Assembly (NCBI GenBank): GCA_900555495.1
Contig: USLD01000070.1
Coordinates: 1 to 7,235, forward strand
Direction: 5' to 3'
Origin: an uncultured Slackia sp.
GTDB taxonomy: Bacteria > Actinomycetota > Coriobacteriia > Coriobacteriales > Eggerthellaceae
DNA: 7,235 nt
Of the stretch, positions 1 through 5,116 are shown piece by piece. Within the stretch, counting starts at the first letter, position 1, and each line of letters opens with the position of its first letter. The notes under the pieces were generated by a model. It worked only from the letters and a program-made list of their open reading frames with translations, did not search any database and was not told the origin of the DNA. The position numbers were made by a program, and so were the translations under genes.

Positions 1-281
1 ACAAGGGTATCGGCACCGTCGTGCTGATAGGAACCACGACGCCGAATTGCATTCGCAGCACCTGCTACGACGCCCTTTCGCGCGGCTACAACGTGGCCGT
101 CGTAGAAGACGCGACCTCGTCGCGCACAGAGGAAGTCCAGGCAGCCAACATAGCCGATATGGCCTTCATCGGCGCCTTCGTGCTTTCAAGCGACGAATTC
201 GCGAAGCATCTGCTTGCGAATATGGACGATACCGCACGCCGGGTGCGCGAAAACGTCAGCCGGAACGCTCGAACGAGATGA
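1..281 (+). CDS. Isochorismatase-family cysteine hydrolase, C-terminal part (5' end outside window)
   Basis: The frame is open from base 3 to a TGA at 279-281, so only about the last 92 residues are present and the start lies upstream of the window. The visible piece has the family signature GTTTPNCIRSTCYDAL (IGTTTPNC with the likely nucleophilic Cys, then an R-x-T-x-x-D-A-L helix), followed by GYNVAVVEDATSS. This matches the second half of the isochorismatase/nicotinamidase hydrolase fold. The family hydrolyses small amides or enol ethers (nicotinamide, isochorismate, biuret, N-carbamoyl compounds) in the cytoplasm. The Asp and Lys of the catalytic triad would lie in the missing N-terminal part, so the substrate cannot be guessed. 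The last 26 bases overlap the end of the opposite-strand gene. No terminator is seen after the stop. Confidence 0.82.
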   Translation, partial: KGIGTVVLIGTTTPNCIRSTCYDALSRGYNVAVVEDATSSRTEEVQAANIADMAFIGAFVLSSDEFAKHLLANMDDTARRVRENVSRNARTR

Positions 282-1092
282 CGGCGCAGCCGCCTCTGTT
301 CGACCATGCCACGCGCAGTCCGCACGATGCGCATGCGGAAACGATACGGGTCATGCCCGTCTTTTCCGCGTCGACCGCCCCGAATCGATAGAGCGCCTGC
401 AGCAACAACGCATTGCGCGCGACGATACCTTCGTCGGTATCGTGGTCGGCAGAAAACGATTCCGGCGCGCCTTCTTCGCACCTGGAAACGACGCATTCGC
501 CGGAAAGAAAAGCTCCAGGCGACGATATCTCGACGAATCCAGGCGACACCACCGCTTTCACGGGGCCCGTCCTATCGTAGTCGCGATGCACGAAGGCGTT
601 GAGGAGCGCCTCATCGAGGGCGCGGGCGAAACGCGACGCCTGCCCCTGCCCTTCTTGCGACGTCGTATCCATATCGAAAGCGCGCAGCGCATGGCGCCTG
701 AGAAAGATCGAGGCTTCATCGAGAGCGGAGGAAAAGACCCCCGCGTAATCGGCTCCTTCGATCAGGACGTCGCAACGGGTGGAATCATAGACGCGACATA
801 GGACGAGCGGCTCATGCGCGGGTCGGAACAACAGTGCGGCGGCGTTTGTCAGCATACCGCCGCGAGATAGACCGAGATGCCGCAACGCTACCTGGGCGTC
901 GTCGCAGAAAAACGGGATGCGACGCTCGGCGCATCCTTGTCGTACGGCCAGCATAACGCCGAAAGCGTCCGCCTGATCGACGGCATGGCCGCTCGAACGC
1001 ATGTCCCACGGCTCCCAATCATGCGAAAGCTCCTCATCGCATACGGAAAACGACAGCGGACGGTGCTCCGAATAGGCATACGACGCAGTCAT
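256..1092 (-). CDS. Short RecG-like/COG2865-type ATP-binding protein (HATPase_c_4 domain, no AlbA_2 domain)
   Basis: 278 residues. Residues 60-90 (LGLSRGGMLTNAAALLF) and 161-195 (EALLNAFVHRDY, then VEISSPGAF) match the conserved blocks of the family often annotated 'RecG-like helicase' or 'divergent AAA/AlbA_2 transcriptional regulator'. E161 and N165 look like the GHKL-type N-box. Residues 240-273 resemble the closing motif of HATPase_c_4 (usually E-R-x-G-T-G-I-x-R-I), but here it reads EKTGMTRI, with one of the two glycines apparently lost. Family members usually have about 120 residues of AlbA_2 (SLFN-like) domain first and often a winged helix last. Here the protein starts just before the linker and ends with the ATPase domain. 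The start is supported by an SD (AGAAAGGGGG) and an upstream promoter, so this looks like a real short gene, not a broken fragment. A regulatory role is inference only. Confidence 0.72.
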   Translation of the reverse strand: MTASYAYSEHRPLSFSVCDEELSHDWEPWDMRSSGHAVDQADAFGVMLAVRQGCAERRIPFFCDDAQVALRHLGLSRGGMLTNAAALLFRPAHEPLVLCRVYDSTRCDVLIEGADYAGVFSSALDEASIFLRRHALRAFDMDTTSQEGQGQASRFARALDEALLNAFVHRDYDRTGPVKAVVSPGFVEISSPGAFLSGECVVSRCEEGAPESFSADHDTDEGIVARNALLLQALYRFGAVDAEKTGMTRIVSACASCGLRVAWSNRGGCAVISFERSG

Positions 1093-1121
1093 GACAGCCC
1101 CCTTTCTAGGAAGCGGCTGTC
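1093..1121 (-). promoter_or_regulatory. Hairpin enclosing the ribosome binding site of the HATPase_c_4 gene
   Basis: On the minus strand a perfect 7-bp inverted repeat, GACAGCC and GGCTGTC, is separated by 15 nt. The 3' arm ends directly against the ATG at 1092. The Shine-Dalgarno AGAAAGGGGG (1098-1107) lies in the loop and the first bases of the 3' arm. A small inner CCT-AGAA-AGG stem is also possible. In mRNA this would mask the ribosome binding site, suggesting translational control. The repeat is seen directly; the function is inference. Confidence 0.5.
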
Positions 1122-1152
1122 CTTCGCGCGAAGTTAGGCTGAACCAACCGTT

Positions 1153-1194
1153 ACGAACGTTTGTACTTGTTCATAATAGCGAATATTTGTTCGT
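1153..1194. repeat. Three GAAC-containing half-sites overlapping the promoter (operator-like)
   Basis: On the minus strand ACGAACAAAT (1194-1185) lies between -35 and -10, and ATGAACAAGT (1174-1165) starts within the -10 and covers the expected start site. The two are exactly 20 bp apart, so on the same DNA face. A third half-site, ACGAAC (1153-1158), lies on the plus strand and forms an inverted repeat with the first one. This layout suits a repressor site. No regulator can be named. Confidence 0.4.
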
Positions 1195-1201
1195 GAATCA
1201 A
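1173..1201 (-). promoter_or_regulatory. Sigma-70-type promoter of the HATPase_c_4 gene
   Basis: Reading the minus strand, TTGATT (1201-1196) and TATTAT (1178-1173) are separated by exactly 17 bp, close to the TTGACA-17-TATAAT consensus. A start near 1166 would give a leader of about 74 nt before the ATG at 1092. This is one of the best promoter matches in the window. Confidence 0.7.
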
Positions 1202-1216
1202 GAATCGCAGAGATGA

Positions 1217-1230
1217 TCTTGCCGGCAAGA
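1217..1230. repeat. 14-bp perfect palindrome TCTTGCCGGCAAGA
   Basis: It lies 21 bp after the stop of the DUF523 gene and 15 bp before the -35 element of the next minus-strand promoter. With no loop and no T-run after it, it is a poor intrinsic terminator. It may be a protein-binding site or part of a weak terminator. Confidence 0.4.
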
Positions 1231-1251
1231 ATACGCTGGACGACCTGCCCC

Positions 1252-1719
1252 TTACTCGTTCGCGATGCGCAACGCAACCCGGGGATCCTCGATGAAGCGC
1301 ACCTCGTCGACCACGACGATGCCTGCCGAACGCAGCGCACGTACGGCGATACCGTCCCCTTCGATCAGCCGTCCCGAAAACGTGCCGTCGTAGATCGATC
1401 CCGCGCCGCACGAAGGACTTTTCTCTTTCAGCACCGCAAAGCGGCATTCTTCACGTCGGGCGGTCTCTACCGCAATGCGCGCGCCACGCTCGAACGCATC
1501 CGTCACATCTTTTCCCGCCGCATCGAACACGTGCACGCCGTCGGCCGCTATCTCGCTCGCCTGTCGAGGGCACGGCAGCCCGCCGTCTCGCTCCGGGCAG
1601 ACGGGCACGGGCGTGCATTCGTTCGCGGCCAGCGCCTCCGCAAGTCCGGTCGCTTTTTTCGCCTTTCCGTCGTATCGGCATGGTTCACCCAGAAGGCATG
1701 CGCTCACCAGCACGTTCAT
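1252..1719 (-). CDS. DUF523 family protein (TudS-like, possible [4Fe-4S] desulfurase)
   Basis: 155 residues, the usual length for stand-alone DUF523 proteins. Conserved blocks in order: VSACLLGEPCRYDG (5-18), CPERDGGLPCPR (41-52), GKDVTDAF (69-76), LKEKSPSCGAGSIYDGTFSG (97-116) and GDGIAVRAL (121-129). The family includes the thiouracil desulfurase TudS, which uses a [4Fe-4S] cluster held by three cysteines. By spacing, C8, C41 and C104 are the likely ligands here, with C14 and C50 also present. Desulfurase activity is inferred from the family; the substrate is unknown. The start is set by GAGGA 7 nt before the ATG, and there is no better upstream Met. A TATCAT box at 1790-1795 (minus strand) could be its -10, but it has no convincing -35. 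It is divergent from the nitroreductase gene, with 204 bp between them, and likely monocistronic. Confidence 0.88.
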   Translation of the reverse strand: MNVLVSACLLGEPCRYDGKAKKATGLAEALAANECTPVPVCPERDGGLPCPRQASEIAADGVHVFDAAGKDVTDAFERGARIAVETARREECRFAVLKEKSPSCGAGSIYDGTFSGRLIEGDGIAVRALRSAGIVVVDEVRFIEDPRVALRIANE

Positions 1720-1840
1720 CGTTCGTTCCTCGCTTTCGAAGCCGGTCGGAAGCCGGCGCGATCCTCATGCGCGCGTACGGCTTCATGCCATGATAGCGCA
1801 GCGGATGCGCCGTCGATGAGAGGCGCGGACGATGCGCCCC

Positions 1841-1869
1841 ATGACGAAACGGCCGCGAACCTCTACAAT
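1841..1869 (+). promoter_or_regulatory. Likely promoter of the nitroreductase gene
   Basis: ATGACG (1841-1846) and TACAAT (1864-1869) are 17 bp apart, matching 4/6 and 5/6 bases of the sigma-70 consensus. The expected start near 1876 gives a leader of about 48 nt. It lies in the 204-bp gap shared with the divergent DUF523 gene. Confidence 0.5.
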
Positions 1870-1923
1870 CCGGTCATTGCAGAAACCGAACGGCCGAATA
1901 CAGACAGAAGGGATCCGACGCCG

Positions 1924-2598
1924 ATGGACATCATGCAAGCGATAGAGCAGCGTCATTCCGTGCGCAAATACGCGGATACGCCGATCGAGCCTGCGGCCGT
2001 CGAGCGTCTCGAACGCGTCATCGCGCACTGCAACGCCGAAAGCGGGCTTCGTTTCCGGCTTTGCCTGAACGACCCTGCCCCGTTCGCGTCGCGCCTGGCC
2101 ACATACGGCATGTTCGAAGGCGTGAGCGACTACGTGGCGCTTGTCGGCGAAAAGGGCCCGCTTCTTGAAGAGAAGGTCGGCTACTACGGAGAACTCGTAG
2201 CCCTCGAAGCACAGATGGCAGGGCTCAACACCTGCTGGGTCGCGCTGACCTATCGCAAGAAGGCCCTTGCCGCGACGATCGCCGACGCTGAGGCATGCCC
2301 CTGCGTGCTCGCGCTCGGATACGGAATCGGCCAGGGATTTCCCCGCAAGACGAAACCGGTTGGAAAACTCTGCCGCAGCGATTGCGATCCGCTGCCTGAT
2401 TGGTTCGCGGCCGGCATGAGGGCGGCCCAGCTCGCCCCGACGGCCCTCAACCAGCAGCGATTCCTCATAACGCTCGAAAACGGATCCGTGCAGGCCGTCG
2501 CGCTCGCTGCACCGTGCGCGAACATCGACCTGGGCATCGTGAAGCGCCATTTCGAACTGGGCGCGCGCAGCGTGCGCCCCGATTGGAGCTGGAAATAG
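1924..2598 (+). CDS. Nitroreductase-family protein, TM1586-like
   Basis: 224 residues. The N-terminal RHSVRKY (10-16) is the FMN-phosphate-binding start typical of nitroreductases. Other family features are the central helix EAQMAGLNTCWVALTY (95-110), the LGYG strand (131-134), APTALNQQ (171-178, like the APSAxNxQ motif) and DLGIVKRHFELGA (202-214). The whole resembles the TM1586-type putative nitroreductases, which are thought to use FMN and NAD(P)H in the cytoplasm. The natural substrate is unknown. I chose the ATG at 1924 because AGAAGGGA (1906-1913) lies 10 nt upstream. The next Met (1933) is too far from it, and the open frame upstream of 1924 shows no family similarity and runs antisense through the DUF523 gene. 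The gene ends in a convergent gap before the aldehyde dehydrogenase gene. Confidence 0.88.
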   Translation: MDIMQAIEQRHSVRKYADTPIEPAAVERLERVIAHCNAESGLRFRLCLNDPAPFASRLATYGMFEGVSDYVALVGEKGPLLEEKVGYYGELVALEAQMAGLNTCWVALTYRKKALAATIADAEACPCVLALGYGIGQGFPRKTKPVGKLCRSDCDPLPDWFAAGMRAAQLAPTALNQQRFLITLENGSVQAVALAAPCANIDLGIVKRHFELGARSVRPDWSWK

Positions 2599-2601
2599 CA
2601 A

Positions 2602-2629
2602 GGCCCGCCCCTCGAAAAGAGAGGCGGCC
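2602..2629. terminator. Hairpin in the convergent gap between nitroreductase and aldehyde dehydrogenase genes
   Basis: An 11-bp stem (2602-2613 with 2619-2629, one mismatch and one bulged base) closes a GAAAA loop. It starts 4 nt after the nitroreductase stop. Neither side has a strong T-run; the minus side has TTGCTATTTCC. It is probably a terminator for one or both genes, of moderate strength. Confidence 0.45.
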
Positions 2630-2683
2630 CCGACCGAATCCTGCGTCAACGCGGACGACTAACGTCGCTTCGGCACGGATGCG

Positions 2684-4168
2684 CTACTGGGCGGGATAGA
2701 ATCCCGAAGGCTCCTCGGAAAGGTTCACCAGGATGTTTTTCGTCTGGCAGTAATGTTCGAGCATCACCTTGTGGGTCTCGCGGCCGATGCCGGACTCCTT
2801 GTAGCCGCCGAACGGCGCGCCCGAGGGGATCTGGTTGTAGGTGTTCACCCACATGCGGCCGGTCTGGATGCCGCGAGCTACGCGGAAGGCGCGGTTGATG
2901 TCGCGCGTCCACACCGCTCCGCCGAGTCCGTAGACGGAGTCGTTAGCCAAATCGATGACTTCCTGCTCGTCCTTGAACTTCATTACCACGGCCACCGGGC
3001 CGAAGATCTCTTCCTGCGCGACGCGGCAGGAATTGCTCGGAATCTCGAGCAGGGTCGGTTTGAGGAACGCGCCCTTGGAAAGCTCGCCTTCCGTCGCGCG
3101 CTCGCCGCCGACCAGCACGCGGCCGCCTTCCTGCTTGGCGATTTCCACGTACTCGAGGATCTTATCGGCCTGACGCTGGTCGATCTGGCTTCCCATCTGG
3201 GTCTGCTCGTCCCACGGCAGTCCGACTTTGACCTTCTTGAAGGCCTCGACCGCCTCGGCGACGAATTCGTCGTAGATATCCTCGTGGACGAAGATGCGGC
3301 TGCCGGCGCAGCAGACCTGCCCCTGGTTGAACAGAATGCCCAGCTGAATGCCGTCGATTGCCATGTCGCGCTTGGCGTCGGGGAACACGATGTTGGCGGA
3401 TTTGCCTCCGAGTTCGAGCGTCGCGGGAATCAGGCGGTCGGCAGCGGCTCGGGCGACTTCGCGGCCTACCTCGGTAGAGCCCGTGAACGCGAGCTTCGCG
3501 AGCCTCTTGTTCTCAAGCAGATACCGGCCCGACTTCGATCCGCGGCCCGTGACCACGTTGAAGACGCCGGCGGGGATGACGTCTTGGGTCAGGCGCGCCA
3601 GTTCGAGCACCGAAAGCGACGTGGACGAAGACGGCTTGAGGACGGTGCAGTCGCCGGCGGCGAGCACGGGCGCGAGCTTCCATGCTGCCATAAGCAGCGG
3701 GAAGTTCCACGGCACGATCTGGCCTACCACGCCGATCGGCTCATGCAGCACGATCGACATCATCTGCGGCGTCACCATGTCGGCCTCGCCGGTCTCGGCG
3801 AGCAGGACGCCTGCGAAGTAGCGGAAGTGCTCCGCGGAATAAGCCACGTCGATCGCGCGGGTTTCGCGGATCGGCTTGCCGTTGTCGATCGATTCGACGA
3901 GTGCCAGATGCTCGGCGTTCTCCTCGATGATGTCGGCGACGGCGGTCAGGATACGCGCACGCTCCGTCTTGTCCGTGCGGCCCCAGGAAACGAAGGCCTC
4001 ATGGGCGGCATCGACGGCCGCGTCGACGTCTTCGCGCGTCGCATCGGCGATGCTTGCGATCCTTTCGCCGTTAGCGGGGCAGTAGGTATCGAGCACGGCG
4101 CCGTCGGACGCCTCGATCCAGCGGCCGCCGATGAAGAGCTTGTAAGAATCGGAAACGGGATACTTCAT
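2684..4168 (-). CDS. NAD-dependent aldehyde dehydrogenase (ALDH superfamily)
   Basis: 494 residues, full length for the superfamily. It oxidises an aldehyde to the acid with NAD(P)+ in the cytoplasm. Visible motifs: PWNFP with N155 (oxyanion hole), KPS with K178 (cofactor), FTGSTEVG (228-235, Rossmann loop), LELGGKS with E252 (general base), FNQGQVCCAGSR with C286 as catalytic cysteine (second Cys C287), EEIFGP with E387, and PFGGYKESGIGRE (452-464). The C-terminal TKNILVNLSEEPSGFY resembles acetaldehyde-oxidising AcoD/ExaC-like and DhaS-like enzymes, so acetaldehyde or a short aliphatic aldehyde is a reasonable guess. The start at 4168 is set by AGAAAGGAG (4176-4184) 7 nt upstream. The frame stays open for 81 codons upstream, but that stretch includes the apt terminator and shows no ALDH similarity. 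It has its own regulatory region and is likely monocistronic. Confidence 0.95.
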   Translation of the reverse strand: MKYPVSDSYKLFIGGRWIEASDGAVLDTYCPANGERIASIADATREDVDAAVDAAHEAFVSWGRTDKTERARILTAVADIIEENAEHLALVESIDNGKPIRETRAIDVAYSAEHFRYFAGVLLAETGEADMVTPQMMSIVLHEPIGVVGQIVPWNFPLLMAAWKLAPVLAAGDCTVLKPSSSTSLSVLELARLTQDVIPAGVFNVVTGRGSKSGRYLLENKRLAKLAFTGSTEVGREVARAAADRLIPATLELGGKSANIVFPDAKRDMAIDGIQLGILFNQGQVCCAGSRIFVHEDIYDEFVAEAVEAFKKVKVGLPWDEQTQMGSQIDQRQADKILEYVEIAKQEGGRVLVGGERATEGELSKGAFLKPTLLEIPSNSCRVAQEEIFGPVAVVMKFKDEQEVIDLANDSVYGLGGAVWTRDINRAFRVARGIQTGRMWVNTYNQIPSGAPFGGYKESGIGRETHKVMLEHYCQTKNILVNLSEEPSGFYPAQ

Positions 4169-4187
4169 GGTATCGCTCCTTTCTGAC

Positions 4188-4201
4188 GAGGGCATTCCCT
4201 C
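4188..4201 (-). promoter_or_regulatory. Small hairpin just before the aldehyde dehydrogenase ribosome binding site
   Basis: GAGGG-AATG-CCCTC on the minus strand gives a 5-bp stem with a 4-nt loop, ending 3 nt before the AGAAAGGAG site (4176-4184). It could protect the mRNA end or modulate translation, but so short a stem may also be chance. Confidence 0.25.
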
Positions 4202-4281
4202 TCGGTATTTGCGCGTCATAATACCTATTATTTTTGTAGGATATATGATTGATATGTTACAGAACGAATAACAAATACCGA
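4202..4281. repeat. Inverted repeats flanking and inside the aldehyde dehydrogenase promoter region
   Basis: TCGGTATTTG (4202-4211) and its exact complement CAAATACCGA (4272-4281) form a perfect 10-bp inverted repeat, 60 bp apart, bracketing the AT-rich promoter. Inside, TGTTA-N9-TAACA (4255-4273) is a perfect dyad with further outer matches (AT at 4252-4253, AT at 4275-4276). It contains T-N11-A, the pattern of LysR-type regulator sites, at about -45 to -62 from the assumed start. Regulator binding is inference; no LysR gene is in the window. Confidence 0.4.
4218..4246 (-). promoter_or_regulatory. Probable aldehyde dehydrogenase promoter with weak -35
   Basis: On the minus strand TATTAT (4223-4218) is a good -10 inside an AT-rich stretch (about 4205-4275) that stands out from the GC-rich surroundings. 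The sequence 17 bp upstream (ATATAT) is a poor -35, which would fit a promoter needing an activator. A start near 4211 gives a leader of about 42 nt. Other AT-rich registers cannot be excluded. Confidence 0.38.
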
Positions 4282-4345
4282 AACGAAACATCCCCGCGTC
4301 CGATTCGCACGGCTCCTCCCGCACATTTTCCCTTCTTAATAAGGA

Positions 4346-4370
4346 AAGCCTCCGCCGATGGCGGAGGCTT
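4346..4370 (-). terminator. Intrinsic terminator of apt
   Basis: A perfect 11-bp stem (AAGCCTCCGCC with GGCGGAGGCTT, 3-nt loop) lies 50 bp after the apt stop. On the minus strand it is followed by a T-rich tail (TCCTTATT). The plus side has no T-run, so it serves the minus strand and separates apt from the aldehyde dehydrogenase unit. Confidence 0.82.
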
Positions 4371-4420
4371 CGGGAAAGCGGACCCAGGCGAACAGGCCCG
4401 AAACACTGCATGAAACGGTC

Positions 4421-4954
4421 TTAATTCACTTTGACCAGCGAGAACACTTCAGCGTCGGAGGCTTCGGCGATAGCCTTGCGAGGCTCGAGGAACGCAAGCT
4501 CCATCAAAAAGCCCATGCCCGCCAGGCGCGCGCCGAAACGCTCGACCATACGGGCCTGCGCCACGGCGGTGCCGCCCGTAGCGACCAGGTCGTCGACGAT
4601 CAGCACCACGTCGTCGGAGGAAATGGCGTCGAGATGGATTTCGAGGGAGTCGGTGCCGTATTCGAGCGCATAGCTTTCGCTCGCCGTTGCGCGAGGAAGC
4701 TTGCCGGGCTTGCGGGCAGGAACGAAGCCCGCGCCGAGACGATGCGCGACCGGAGCGCCCACCATGAAGCCGCGCGCTTCGGCGCCGATAACCTTGGTGA
4801 CGCCTGCATCGGCGAAATGCTCGGCGATAGAATCGACAACCGCGCCGAATCCTTCCGGGTCGGCGAACAACGGCGTGATGTCCTTGAACACGACGCCCGG
4901 TTCGGGATAGTCGGGAATGTCGACGATCAGACGCTCGAAATCGTATGCGGCCAT
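4421..4954 (-). CDS. apt: Adenine phosphoribosyltransferase
   Basis: 177 residues, typical length. It makes AMP from adenine and PRPP for purine salvage in the cytoplasm, normally as a homodimer. Seen in order: IPDYPEPGVVFKDITPLFAD (13-32), the classical Apt N-terminal signature; GAEARGF (57-63); the flexible-loop region RKPGKLPR (81-88); SYALEYGTDSLEIH (94-107); and the PRPP-binding loop VLIVDDLVATGGTA (117-130), with the two acidic residues D121 and D122. All expected motifs are intact. The ATG at 4954 has AGAAAGGA 5 nt upstream. In many bacteria apt is linked to relA or recJ; here it stands alone, divergent from ldh and closed by its own terminator. Confidence 0.97.
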   Translation of the reverse strand: MAAYDFERLIVDIPDYPEPGVVFKDITPLFADPEGFGAVVDSIAEHFADAGVTKVIGAEARGFMVGAPVAHRLGAGFVPARKPGKLPRATASESYALEYGTDSLEIHLDAISSDDVVLIVDDLVATGGTAVAQARMVERFGARLAGMGFLMELAFLEPRKAIAEASDAEVFSLVKVN

Positions 4955-5011
4955 GATATTCCTTTCTGCGTGCCCCTTTTCGAGGCCCGGTAGAGCTTTC
5001 GTGCCTGATGC

Positions 5012-5041
5012 ATTGTACTACTCCCCCGGCGCCTCTTCTTG
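5012..5041 (-). promoter_or_regulatory. Likely apt promoter
   Basis: On the minus strand TACAAT (5017-5012) is a good -10. The region 17-18 bp upstream (AAGAAG or CAAGAA) is a weak -35 and overlaps the -35 of the divergent ldh promoter. A start near 5005 gives a leader of about 50 nt. Confidence 0.45.
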
Positions 5042-5065
5042 ACGGGGCGCGCACGCTCGTATAAA
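5039..5065 (+). promoter_or_regulatory. Likely ldh promoter
   Basis: TTGACG (5039-5044) and TATAAA (5060-5065) each match 5/6 of the sigma-70 consensus but are only 15 bp apart, which is short. A start near 5072 gives a leader of about 45 nt before the ldh ATG. Confidence 0.5.
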
Positions 5066-5116
5066 GTCCCGCCGATACCGCACTGCACAAAACACATATC
5101 TATTTCAGGAGGAAGC

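Noticed and set aside
1213..1923. Long open frame upstream of, and in frame with, the nitroreductase
   Set aside because: It is antisense to the DUF523 gene, which has clear family motifs. The nitroreductase motifs begin only after the ATG at 1924.
2753..4186. 477-codon plus-strand open frame opposite the aldehyde dehydrogenase gene
   Set aside because: It is a shadow of a GC-rich gene on the other strand; the protein is low-complexity with no recognisable motif, while the minus strand encodes a complete enzyme.
4169..4411. In-frame 81-codon extension upstream of the aldehyde dehydrogenase ATG
   Set aside because: It runs through the apt terminator and the AT-rich promoter region, has no SD for its upstream ATGs (for example the one beginning MTRKYREG) and no family similarity. 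The ATG at 4168 has a good SD.
5080..5116. Rex (redox repressor) site before ldh
   Set aside because: TGTG-rich sequence is present on the minus strand, but no TTGTGAA-N6-TTCACAA-like dyad can be made.
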